Source: an uncultured Selenomonadales bacterium
GTDB lineage: Bacteria > Bacillota > Clostridia > Christensenellales > QALW01
Length of the DNA stretch: 22,261 bases
NCBI GenBank assembly: GCA_905200615.1
Contig: CAJKLB010000040.1
Location: 1-22,261 of the forward strand
Direction of reading: 5' to 3'
Position numbers and translations under genes: made by a program. The notes beneath the pieces are model-generated. The model saw only the letters and a list, made by a program, of their open reading frames with translations, was not told the DNA's origin and searched no databases. This document shows positions 14,331 to 21,799 of the stretch, piece by piece (positions within the stretch are counted from its first letter, which is position 1; every line of letters begins with the position of its first letter).

Positions 14331-16448
14331 ATGGGAATTATTGGGGAAATCCTCGGTACACCGTTAGGATATATTATGAAGTGGTGCTATGACCTCATTC
14401 ATAACTATGGGTTAGCCATCATTGTATTCACGCTTTTTACTAAGGTGATTTTGTTTCCGGTTTCCATGCTGGTACAGAAAAATTCGGTAAAAATGATTAA
14501 GATGAAGCCGGAATTGGATGCGCTGAAGTATCAGTATATTGACGATAAAGACGGCTTGCTGGATGCGCAGGCCGCGCTGTATAAACGCGAAAAATACAGT
14601 CCTTTTGCCGGCACGATACCGCTGTTGATTCAGATCCCTCTTATTTTTGGCCTTATTGACGTAGTTTACAGGCCGTTAAGGCATATTCTGCATTTTTCTT
14701 CTGAAACGATTCAGGCTTTTACCGCCAAAGCGGCAGAAATACTCGGCAGCGCGGATTTGGGTTCTTCACCGGAGTTGGTGGTTATGCGCTGCGCCAATGA
14801 TCCGGCTAATCAACAGGCGTTTTTGGAGTTGCAAAACGGAACTCTTGCGGGGCAGGATGTCGGCGGCATGCTTGAAAAAATGCAGAGTGTGGATATGAAC
14901 TTTTTCGGGTTTGATCTTTCCGCGGTACCTTCGGCGGCGGTGTTGAACCTGTTGTTTCTGATTCCGGTTCTGGCGGGTTTGAGCGCGCTGATCATGTGTG
15001 TGGTGCAGAATAAAATCAATGTGCTGCAAATTGAGCAGGGACCTTTGGCTAAATGGGGAATGACGGTGTTTATGATTGCCTTTTCCACGTATTTTGCGTT
15101 TCTTGTTCCGGCGGGAGTGGGGGTATACTGGATTTTCGGCAATCTGTTTTCCATACCGGTTATGTATTTGGTAAACTTGATTTATAACCCCAAGAAGTAT
15201 ATCGACTATAAAACCTTAAACAAGCTCAAGGAAAAGGCTAAGGCCGAACGGGAACACAAGCGTGCCGACAATAAGCTTTCACGCCGGTATTATAAGGAGA
15301 TTTGCGCCAATCATAACTTAAGCAAAATGCGTTTAATGTTCTATTCCGAGCAAAGCGGTTTTTATAAGTATTTTGAAAATATTATCGAAGCGCTTTTGAA
15401 AAACAGTGAGGAAACCATTTATTATGTTACCAGTGATCCGAAAGATGCGATATTTCAAAAAAACAATCCCAGAATCAAGCCGTATTATATTGCGGGAAAT
15501 CATCTGATTGCGTTGATGATGAAGTTGGAGTGCCGCATCGTGGTAATGACGACGCCGGATTTGGAAAAATATCATATCAAGCGATCCAAAGTGCGTAAGA
15601 ATATCGAATATATTTATGTGGATCATGGTTGCACCAGCATCAATTTGACGTATCGTCCCGGCGCGCTGGATTATTTTGATACCGTCTTTGCGGTAAGCCG
15701 GAATCAGGGAATTGAGATACGTGAAATCGAGCAGCTGCGCGGCACCAGAAAAAAACGCATTGTAAAATGCGGGTACGGTCTGATTGATAATATGACTCAG
15801 GCCTATGAGAAACTGGAAAAAATAGAAAACGAGCGTCCCACGATTTTGATCGCGCCTTCCTGGCAGTATGACAATATTCTTGACAGCTGTTTGGATGCTA
15901 TCATCGAAAGTCTGGTTAAAAGAAACGGTGATAAATATAAGGTGATCGTACGGCCGCATCCGCAGTATATCCGACGCTTTCCGCTGCAAATGGAAAGCAT
16001 TATGGAAAAATACCGCGATTATTTCAGCGAGAATTTTAAGATAGAAACGGATTTTTCCTCAAACGTTACCGTTTATACTGCGGATATGGTGATAACAGAT
16101 TGGTCGGCAATTGCTTTTGAATTCAGCTTTACTACGCTTAAGCCTACGCTGTTTATCAATACACAGATGAAGGTAGTAAACAAGGATTACAAAAAGATTA
16201 AGATCAAGCCTTTTGATATTACCGCGCGAAATGTTGTGGGAAAATCCTTGGAAAAAGAAGAGACGGCAGAGATCGCAAACGCGGTAGAAGAATTGCTTGC
16301 GCATCAGGCGGATTATAAGCAAAGCATAGCCGAGCTTAAGGAAAGCTATTTTTATAACCTGGGTCATAGCGGCGAAGTAGGCGCCGAATATATTATTCAG
16401 CGGCTTTTGCCTGTACAAGCGGCTGAGGAAGCAAGGGAACAGGAATAA
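14331..16448 (+). CDS. YidC/Oxa1 insertase fused to CDP-glycerol glycerophosphotransferase-like domain
   Basis: A 705-residue protein has two unlike halves in one uninterrupted frame. Residues 1-290 are a YidC/Oxa1/SpoIIIJ insertase core with five membrane segments (about 24-48, 95-117, 200-226, 242-262, 264-286). The conserved positive residue in the groove is Lys38 (TLFTKVILFP). There is no lipobox. A charged linker (about 291-335) leads to a GT-B-type domain (335-695) with motifs of teichoic-acid TagB/TagF enzymes: VDHG (430-433), IAPSWQYDN (507-515), RPHPQ (541-545) and TDWSAIAFEF (589-598). With the usual N-out topology of short YidCs, the transferase would be cytosolic, where CDP-glycerol-type donors are. 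TAGGAG (14319-14324) lies 6 bases before ATG 14331. The true substrate and whether both halves are active are unknown. Confidence 0.93.
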   Translation: MGIIGEILGTPLGYIMKWCYDLIHNYGLAIIVFTLFTKVILFPVSMLVQKNSVKMIKMKPELDALKYQYIDDKDGLLDAQAALYKREKYSPFAGTIPLLIQIPLIFGLIDVVYRPLRHILHFSSETIQAFTAKAAEILGSADLGSSPELVVMRCANDPANQQAFLELQNGTLAGQDVGGMLEKMQSVDMNFFGFDLSAVPSAAVLNLLFLIPVLAGLSALIMCVVQNKINVLQIEQGPLAKWGMTVFMIAFSTYFAFLVPAGVGVYWIFGNLFSIPVMYLVNLIYNPKKYIDYKTLNKLKEKAKAEREHKRADNKLSRRYYKEICANHNLSKMRLMFYSEQSGFYKYFENIIEALLKNSEETIYYVTSDPKDAIFQKNNPRIKPYYIAGNHLIALMMKLECRIVVMTTPDLEKYHIKRSKVRKNIEYIYVDHGCTSINLTYRPGALDYFDTVFAVSRNQGIEIREIEQLRGTRKKRIVKCGYGLIDNMTQAYEKLEKIENERPTILIAPSWQYDNILDSCLDAIIESLVKRNGDKYKVIVRPHPQYIRRFPLQMESIMEKYRDYFSENFKIETDFSSNVTVYTADMVITDWSAIAFEFSFTTLKPTLFINTQMKVVNKDYKKIKIKPFDITARNVVGKSLEKEETAEIANAVEELLAHQADYKQSIAELKESYFYNLGHSGEVGAEYIIQRLLPVQAAEEAREQE

Positions 16449-16462
16449 CGTTCAAAAAAATA

Positions 16463-16500
16463 AAAGAACAGCGCCAGCATGAACGACGCTTTCTTTTTGT
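16463..16500 (+). terminator. Rho-independent terminator after the YidC fusion gene
   Basis: AAAGAACAGCG (16463-16473) pairs with CGCTTTCTTT (16487-16496) leaving one bulged C, over a 13-base loop. The right arm runs into a T-rich stretch. It lies 15 bases after the stop and separates the surface operon from the transporter cassette. The stem is AT-rich at its base, so efficiency is uncertain. Confidence 0.6.
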
Positions 16501-16514
16501 TTTGAAAATTCCGT

Positions 16515-16528
16515 AAAACCATGGTTTT
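16515..16528. promoter_or_regulatory. Perfect 14-base palindrome upstream of transporter cassette, possible operator
   Basis: AAAACCATGGTTTT is a perfect palindrome centred 58 bases before the start codon of the substrate-binding protein, between the terminator and the first gene. A symmetric site here suits a dimeric regulator; the winged-helix domain encoded by the last gene of the cassette is a candidate. No convincing -35/-10 pair was found in 16501-16579, so its position relative to a promoter is unknown. Confidence 0.4.
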
Positions 16529-16579
16529 GCGTTCACATAAAAAAGAAAAAATAAAAAGTTTGAACAAGGAGAAGAAACA

Positions 16580-17569
16580 ATGAAAAAAATCGTATGTTTT
16601 GTTTTTGCCGTAATGTTTATGCTTTGCACTGCTTTTTCTTTCGCCGGCTGCGGCGGAGAGAAAAAGGAAAAAGTTGTGATCTATACCAGTGCGGAGGATT
16701 ATCGCATTGAAGATTTGCGCGCCAGATTAAATGAGCAGTTTCCTGATTACGAGATTGTTATTGAATATATGACAACCGGCAATCATGCAGCCAAATTATT
16801 TGCTGAGGGAATCAATACAGAATGTGATATTACACATGATTTAGAATATCCTTATCTCGCTAAGCTGGAAAAGTCCGGTTCCCTGGCAGAGCTTTCTCAG
16901 TATGATTTTTCTGTTTATGCAAGCGATGTAGCTGTGAGTAAGTATTATATACCGGAATATAGAAATGGGGGCGCCATTATTGTGGATAAACAGGCGCTTG
17001 ATGAAAAAAATCTGCCCATGCCTGCAAGCTATGAGGATCTGTTAAAGCCGGAATATAAAGGCCTTGTTATCATGCCCAATCCTAAATCCTCAGGAACAGG
17101 CTACATTTTTTTACAATCTCTTACCGTGACCATGGGAGAAGAAGCCGCGCTGGATTATTTTGATAAATTGAATGAAAATATTATTGAATATACTTCTTCC
17201 GGCTCCGGTCCGGTAAACAAGCTGATACAAAAGGAGGCGGCTATCGGTCTGGGCATGACGGGACAGGCGGTTACTGCCAACAATAACGGAGCCGATTTTG
17301 AGATACTTTTCTTTGAGGAAGGCTCACCGTATAATATGTACGGCCAAGGGATAATTTCCGGCAAGGAAACGCGTGAGGCGGTGAAGAATGTATTTGATTT
17401 TATGATCAACACCTATAACCGGGAAGCAAATAATAAATTTTTCCCGGAGCAGATCTTTGCCGATGGGCCCGGAAAGGTTGAAAATTATCCGCAGAATATT
17501 CAATACAGTGATATGGGGGATACTTCGCCCGAAAGCAAGGACGCGCTTTTGGCAAAGTGGAAATATTAG
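16580..17569 (+). CDS. ABC importer substrate-binding lipoprotein (PhnS/Fe3+/polyamine-type)
   Basis: This 329-residue extracellular solute-binding protein has a lipoprotein signal peptide: positive start MKK, hydrophobic core, and lipobox FAGC with the lipidated Cys24. The mature part begins with the periplasmic-binding type II pattern KVVIYTSAED and contains NPKSSGTGY (167-175), a motif shared by family 1 proteins for 2-aminoethylphosphonate, ferric iron and related anions. The paired tyrosines of ferric-binding proteins are not obvious, so iron is less likely. ATG 16580 follows AAGGAG (16566-16571) by 8 bases. Its stop overlaps the ribosome binding site of the ATPase gene. It is expected to be anchored outside the membrane, delivering solute to the downstream permease. 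The ligand cannot be read directly; see the cytidylyltransferase at 19986. Confidence 0.93.
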   Translation: MKKIVCFVFAVMFMLCTAFSFAGCGGEKKEKVVIYTSAEDYRIEDLRARLNEQFPDYEIVIEYMTTGNHAAKLFAEGINTECDITHDLEYPYLAKLEKSGSLAELSQYDFSVYASDVAVSKYYIPEYRNGGAIIVDKQALDEKNLPMPASYEDLLKPEYKGLVIMPNPKSSGTGYIFLQSLTVTMGEEAALDYFDKLNENIIEYTSSGSGPVNKLIQKEAAIGLGMTGQAVTANNNGADFEILFFEEGSPYNMYGQGIISGKETREAVKNVFDFMINTYNREANNKFFPEQIFADGPGKVENYPQNIQYSDMGDTSPESKDALLAKWKY

Positions 17570-17579
17570 GAGATAGATT

Positions 17580-18344
17580 ATGGAAAATGACCGTATTAAA
17601 CTGAAGGTTACCGAAATTACAAAAAATTACGGAGAAAAATGTGTACTGGATCATGTTACGTTTGAGGTATATGACGGCGAGTTCTTATCCGTTCTGGGAC
17701 CTTCGGGCTGCGGAAAAACAACGCTTCTGCGTATTTTGATCGGACTGCTTTCTCCGGATTTCGGTACGATTATGAAGGACGGCACTGATATTACGCACGC
17801 CGCCGCCTCGGCGAGGGGGATGGGTATTGTTTTCCAGAATTACGCACTGTTTGAAAACATGACGGTTCTGGGCAATGTGGAATATGCTTTAAAAATAAGA
17901 AAAAATCAGAGAAAACAGGCACGTTCGCTGGCAGAAGCCATGATTAAAAGAATGGGACTGGAAGAGCACGCGGGCAAAAAGCCGCATGAGCTTTCCGGAG
18001 GACAGCAGCAGCGCGTGGCTATTGCCCGAACACTGGTACTTAAGCCGGATATTATCCTCTTTGATGAACCGATGTCGGCGTTGGATGTCGCCACAAGACT
18101 TATGCTGAGGCAGGAACTTAAGGAAATTCAGCGGGAGTTCGGTACTACCATGATTTATATCACGCACGATCAGGAGGAAGCTTTTGCGCTTTCTGACAGA
18201 ATTATGGTAATGGATAAGGCACGGCTTATACAAATCGATACGCCTCAGCGTATTATCGACGAACCGGCGGATGATTATGTGCGTACTTTTGTCAATGAGA
18301 ATCTGCGCATTAAAATCGATTCCCTTATCAAATATGTGAGGTAA
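17580..18344 (+). CDS. ABC importer ATP-binding protein
   Basis: This 254-residue ABC ATPase has Walker A GPSGCGKTT (residues 40-48), Q-loop Gln86 in FQNYALF, signature LSGGQ (138-142), Walker B IILFDEP (158-164) with D-loop SALD, and switch His196 in ITHDQEEA. The sequence is of the polyamine/ferric/phosphonate importer kind (PotA/FbpC/PhnT-like). It stops shortly after the core, so it lacks the C-terminal TOBE domain that many relatives use for regulation. AGGAG (17568-17572) overlaps the previous stop and lies 7 bases before ATG 17580. Six bases separate it from the permease gene. It powers import through the fused permease in the inner leaflet. Confidence 0.96.
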   Translation: MENDRIKLKVTEITKNYGEKCVLDHVTFEVYDGEFLSVLGPSGCGKTTLLRILIGLLSPDFGTIMKDGTDITHAAASARGMGIVFQNYALFENMTVLGNVEYALKIRKNQRKQARSLAEAMIKRMGLEEHAGKKPHELSGGQQQRVAIARTLVLKPDIILFDEPMSALDVATRLMLRQELKEIQREFGTTMIYITHDQEEAFALSDRIMVMDKARLIQIDTPQRIIDEPADDYVRTFVNENLRIKIDSLIKYVR

Positions 18345-18350
18345 GGAAAT

Positions 18351-19976
18351 ATGGCCCAGGGAAAAATTAACACCGCACAAAAATATAAAGGAAGCTGGAC
18401 GGTAAGCAAAATTATTTTTGCCTGTGTTTTTGCCGCCTTTGTAATTCTTCCGCTTGTGCGCATGCTGCTTTATATAAACGGAGAAAGCTTACTGGAAGTA
18501 TTTCAGGCGCCGTATTTTAAAACGGCGGTTGTCAATTCTTTGGCAGCCTCGGGAACGGCTACGCTGATTACGCTTGTGATATCGTATTTGCTGGCTTTGT
18601 GTGTTTCAAGAGTCGATATGAAATTTAAAACCATATTCAGTGTGATTCTTGTCTTGCCTATGCTGATTCCCTCTATTTCACACGGAATGGGACTGCAGCT
18701 TGTTTTAGGCAATAACGGTATTCTTACCAAGCTTTTTTCCCTTGATTTTACTATTTACGGCTTTTGGGGCATTGTTGCCGGTTCGGTTATGTATACTTTT
18801 CCGGTAGCGTTTTTGATGTTCAGCGATATCTTAAAATATGAGGATTATTCGCCGTATGAAGCGGCAAAAATATTGGGGGTATCCGGCGTTCGCCGTTTTT
18901 GCTCAATTTCTCTTCCGTATCTTCGTCGGCCTTTGATATCTATCGTATTCGCTGTTTTTACCATGATTATAACCGATTACGGCGTGCCGCTGATTATCGG
19001 CGGAAAGTTTAAAACGCTTTCGGTCGTCATGTATCAAGAGGTTATCGGCCGGCTATATTTTGATAACGGCGCCGTACTGGGCGCGGTATTGCTGATACCG
19101 GCGGTGATCGCGTTTGTTTTTGATTTACTGAATCGGGATAAAGGCAATATGAATTTTGTTACTACGCAGTTTGAGCTTTCAAAAAGCAAAGCGGCAAAGT
19201 TTTTTGCATATGCATTATGCCTACTTGTATCGCTTATGGTGCTTGTGCCGATTGTATGCTTTGTACTGATCGGTTTTGCCGAAAGATATCCTACCGATCT
19301 CACTTTTACGCTTGAAAATATTCAAAAAGCGTTTGATATGGACGCGGGAAAGTATTTGGTAAACTCTGTCATTATTGCTCTTTCGGTATCGGTATTGGGT
19401 ATGCTTATTTCATTTTTTACCGCGTACCTTACGGCAAGAATGAAATCGAGTCTGTCCCGCTTGCTGCATCTTATGTGTATTACGGCCGCAGCCATACCGG
19501 GCATTGTACTGGGACTTTCTTATGCTATGGTATTTAATAAAAGCTTTTTTTACGGAACATTGGCGATTCTTGTTGCGGTGAACCTGGTGCATTTTATTGC
19601 CTCTCCGTATATGATGATGTATAATTCATTTTCAAAAATCAATGAAAATTTGGAGTCGGTAGGGCAAACGATGGGGATTGGCCGTATCCGAATGATGCGC
19701 GATGTCTTTTTGCCGCAGAGTTTTCCCACTGTGCTGGAAGCGGGCAGTTACTTCTTTGTGAATTGCATGATGACAATTTCGGCGGTATCGTTTTTGGCTA
19801 ACGCCTCAACAAAACCGGTTGCGTTGATGATTAATCAATTTGAAGCGCAGATGCAATTGGAGTGCGCGGCCGTCGTGTCTTTGGCAATTCTTGTTGTGAA
19901 TATATTGATGAAAGTGTTGATATTTGCACTAAAAAAATGGATGACTAAACGCGGCAGAAAAAAGAACGCGGTGTAA
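18351..19976 (+). CDS. ABC importer permease, two fused transmembrane domains
   Basis: This 541-residue protein has about twelve hydrophobic segments in two homologous halves, each a binding-protein-dependent permease domain. The first half has a good ATPase-coupling EAA loop starting at Glu170 (EAAKILGVSGVRRF...LP). The second has a degenerate one starting at Glu435 (ESVGQTMGIGRIRMM...LP). Fused double permeases of this size occur in ferric-iron and 2-aminoethylphosphonate importers. The single chain would pair with two copies of the ATPase encoded just upstream. The ATG at 18351 has GAGG (18338-18341) 9 bases before it and AAGGA 3 bases before it. The downstream gene begins 9 bases after the stop, so it is transcribed with the transporter. 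Confidence 0.95.
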   Translation: MAQGKINTAQKYKGSWTVSKIIFACVFAAFVILPLVRMLLYINGESLLEVFQAPYFKTAVVNSLAASGTATLITLVISYLLALCVSRVDMKFKTIFSVILVLPMLIPSISHGMGLQLVLGNNGILTKLFSLDFTIYGFWGIVAGSVMYTFPVAFLMFSDILKYEDYSPYEAAKILGVSGVRRFCSISLPYLRRPLISIVFAVFTMIITDYGVPLIIGGKFKTLSVVMYQEVIGRLYFDNGAVLGAVLLIPAVIAFVFDLLNRDKGNMNFVTTQFELSKSKAAKFFAYALCLLVSLMVLVPIVCFVLIGFAERYPTDLTFTLENIQKAFDMDAGKYLVNSVIIALSVSVLGMLISFFTAYLTARMKSSLSRLLHLMCITAAAIPGIVLGLSYAMVFNKSFFYGTLAILVAVNLVHFIASPYMMMYNSFSKINENLESVGQTMGIGRIRMMRDVFLPQSFPTVLEAGSYFFVNCMMTISAVSFLANASTKPVALMINQFEAQMQLECAAVVSLAILVVNILMKVLIFALKKWMTKRGRKKNAV

Positions 19977-19985
19977 AAGGCGGTA

Positions 19986-20879
19986 ATGAGGATGCTTACA
20001 AAAAAACAATTTGATATATTAGTATATTTAGCGGAACATACTTCTCTGCAAACACAGCGGAGTATCGCTTCCGGTACGGGAATTTCGGTGGGCTTGGTCA
20101 ATAAAACACTGGGCGAGCTTACCGCGGCCGGCTTTATCTGTGAGAACAGGATAACGGATCAGGGTTATTCAGCGTTGGAACCCTATCGTGTACGAAGAGC
20201 CGTATTTATTGCGGCCGGTTTCGGTTCCAGGCTTGCGCCTATTACTTTTAACACGCCCAAACCGCTTGTGCGGGTAAAAGGCAAGCGTATTATCGATTCC
20301 CTTATCGATGCGGTACTGGCCGCGGGAATCGAGGAAATTTATGTGGTAAGAGGATATTTGTGGGAACAGTTTGATCAGCTGCTGTATAAATATCCGATGA
20401 TTCGGTTTATTCAAAATCCGCTGTATAACGAAGCCAATAATATCTCTTCGGTATACTGTGCAAGGGATGTAATCCGCCAAGCGTATGTGCTTGAGGCCGA
20501 TCTTTTGCTGTATAATCCGGCACTGATTCAAAAATATCAGTATTCCACAAATTATTTGGGTGTTCCTGTAGAAAAAACGGAGGACTGGTGTTTTCAAACA
20601 GAAAACGGTCATATCACAAAGCTTCAGATCGGCGGAACGAATTGCCATCATATGTTTGGAATTTCGTATTGGACGGAAAAAGACGGTGAAACGCTCAGCC
20701 ATGATGTTGAAACGGTTTACCACGCGCCCGGGGGAAAGGAACGGTACTGGGATCAGATCGCACTGGAATATCACCGGGATCATTATGATATTTCCGTGAG
20801 AGAATGTTCTTTTGAGGATATTATAGAGATCGATACTTTTAACGAATTGAAACAGCTGGATGAAACGTATCGTATGTAA
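19986..20879 (+). CDS. Winged-helix / LicC-type choline-phosphate cytidylyltransferase-like fusion
   Basis: This 297-residue protein has two domains. Residues 3-65 form a winged helix-turn-helix (AEHTSLQTQRSIASGTGISVGLVNKTL spans the DNA-reading helices). Residues 70-297 are a nucleotidyltransferase with the pyrophosphorylase loop AAGFGSRLAPITFNTPKPLV (76-95). Several stretches follow pneumococcal LicC, the CTP:phosphocholine cytidylyltransferase: GYLWEQFD (123-130), YVLEADLLLYNP (167-178), DWCFQ with Trp201, GISYW (225-229), YWD (254-256) and EIDTFNEL (281-288). The related enzyme PntC uses 2-aminoethylphosphonate. It is the last gene of the importer cassette, starting 9 bases after the permease, so the likely role is CTP-dependent activation of the imported compound, with the HTH sensing or controlling supply. 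ATG 19992 is an alternative start. The sequence cannot tell phosphocholine from a phosphonate. Confidence 0.9.
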   Translation: MRMLTKKQFDILVYLAEHTSLQTQRSIASGTGISVGLVNKTLGELTAAGFICENRITDQGYSALEPYRVRRAVFIAAGFGSRLAPITFNTPKPLVRVKGKRIIDSLIDAVLAAGIEEIYVVRGYLWEQFDQLLYKYPMIRFIQNPLYNEANNISSVYCARDVIRQAYVLEADLLLYNPALIQKYQYSTNYLGVPVEKTEDWCFQTENGHITKLQIGGTNCHHMFGISYWTEKDGETLSHDVETVYHAPGGKERYWDQIALEYHRDHYDISVRECSFEDIIEIDTFNELKQLDETYRM

Positions 20880-20900
20880 TCTATGTTTGAGAAAAGAAGG

Positions 20901-20927
20901 GCATAAGTTTGGGCTTATGCTTTTTTT
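20901..20927 (+). terminator. Rho-independent terminator ending the importer cassette
   Basis: GCATAAG (20901-20907) pairs perfectly with CTTATGC (20914-20920) over the loop TTTGGG, followed by seven T (20921-20927). It starts 21 bases after the stop of the cytidylyltransferase fusion gene. Confidence 0.9.
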
Positions 20928-21012
20928 ATGAAGCAGAAAAAGATATATAGGCAATTTAACGGTGAATTTTTTTACACAAGAGAAAAAGTTAAAAACATCA
21001 ATTTTGTGTTCT

Positions 21013-21045
21013 AAAAAAACACCGCATGCATTTTCCCGCGGTGTT
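21013..21045 (-). terminator. Rho-independent terminator of the minus-strand lipoprotein gene
   Basis: Read on the minus strand, AACACCGC (21045-21038) pairs with GCGGTGTT (21025-21018) over a 12-base loop and is followed by a T-run (21019-21013). It lies 30 bases after the stop of the lipoprotein gene. With 20901-20927 it separates two convergent transcription units. The stretch between them (20928-21012) holds nothing convincing. Confidence 0.88.
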
Positions 21046-21074
21046 ATAGAGTATTGTATATTGCATAACAAAAA

Positions 21075-21581
21075 TTATATTTTGGTTTCAAAGAAATCAT
21101 TTACAAGCGATTGAAAGGAATCATAATCTTCAAAGCAACCGATAAAATTCGAAACTTCTCCGTCTTCCGAAAATTTTCCGATATATCCGCTGAAAGCTTT
21201 TGCTGCATAGTTACACGAAATAATCAGAAAATCACCGTCAGAATATAAGAGCCTTATACAAAATCCATTGGGGGAGTCATACGCGTAATAATGGCTTAAT
21301 ATGTTCTTTTCAGAAAGTTGATTTAAAAAAGCGGATGTTTTATTAGTATCCAGTGTTTCCACAACCGTAACGTAGGAATTCCGGAACGGAACAAGATCAG
21401 ATGAGTAATCCGGAACCCAAAAGGCAAAATGTTTTTGTTCCGGATTGGCATAATTAATCAATTCAATACGGGTAATATTATTGGCTAAAGTAGGATAGTC
21501 AAAACGATAGGTTGAAGGATCGCAAGAGCTTACTATAAAACATAAATGCAATAAACTGATTAATAAAATTGCTTTTTTCAA
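21075..21581 (-). CDS. Small lipoprotein of unknown function
   Basis: This 168-residue protein was not recognised. It has a signal peptide (MKKAILLISLLHLCFIVSSC) ending in lipobox VSSC with the lipidated Cys20, so it should be anchored on the outer face of the membrane. The mature part, about 148 residues, has alternating strands rich in Tyr, Phe and Asp and resembles no enzyme by eye. The start is TTG at 21581, supported by GAGGGAG (21595-21589) 7 bases upstream. It is a single-gene unit facing the importer cassette, with its own terminator. Base composition is more AT-rich than the housekeeping run, which hints at accessory status. Confidence 0.85.
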   Translation of the reverse strand: MKKAILLISLLHLCFIVSSCDPSTYRFDYPTLANNITRIELINYANPEQKHFAFWVPDYSSDLVPFRNSYVTVVETLDTNKTSAFLNQLSEKNILSHYYAYDSPNGFCIRLLYSDGDFLIISCNYAAKAFSGYIGKFSEDGEVSNFIGCFEDYDSFQSLVNDFFETKI

Positions 21582-21724
21582 GTTTTTGCTCCCTCTTTAA
21601 TTTTTTATAATAAAAAATGAGAAACGGAACTATGGATTTTTGATATTTTTGAAAAAGATTTTATTTAGAATAGTTCAAACTTTCTTATAAAATTGATCGG
21701 CTCTTTTTTCTGTCGGAAAAGTAC

Positions 21725-21756
21725 GCAGCCGGAAAATTAATATAAAAACCGGCTGC
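21725..21756. repeat. Inverted repeat that competes with the adjacent terminator hairpin
   Basis: GCAGCCGG (21725-21732) and CCGGCTGC (21749-21756) form a perfect 8-bp stem around a 16-base AT-rich loop. The right arm shares CCGGC with the left arm of the neighbouring hairpin at 21745-21791, so only one of the two structures can form at a time. It lies between the two minus-strand genes. Confidence 0.55.
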
Positions 21757-21794
21757 TTTTGAAATGTTTTATTCAAAATACCGCCGGTTTTTTT
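21745..21794 (-). terminator. Bidirectional terminator-like hairpin after the 109-residue gene
   Basis: AAAACCGGC (21745-21753) pairs with GCCGGTTTT (21783-21791). Inside this, TTTTGAA (21757-21763) can pair with a downstream TTCAAAA, giving a long two-part hairpin. On the plus strand it ends in seven T; on the minus strand it is followed by TTTTTATATTAATTTT. It begins 6-9 bases after the stop of the minus-strand gene at 21800, so it probably ends that transcript. The rest of 21582-21799 holds no gene. Confidence 0.65.
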
Positions 21795-21799
21795 CTTCT

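Noticed and set aside
16580..19976. Ferric iron importer
   Set aside because: The ATPase and permease would fit, but the binding protein lacks an obvious tyrosine pair for iron and the cassette ends in a LicC-like enzyme. It is kept only as an alternative.
20928..21014. Possible 28-codon plus-strand ORF just after the importer terminator
   Set aside because: Its ATG follows directly on the terminator T-run with no ribosome binding site, and its end overlaps the minus-strand terminator.
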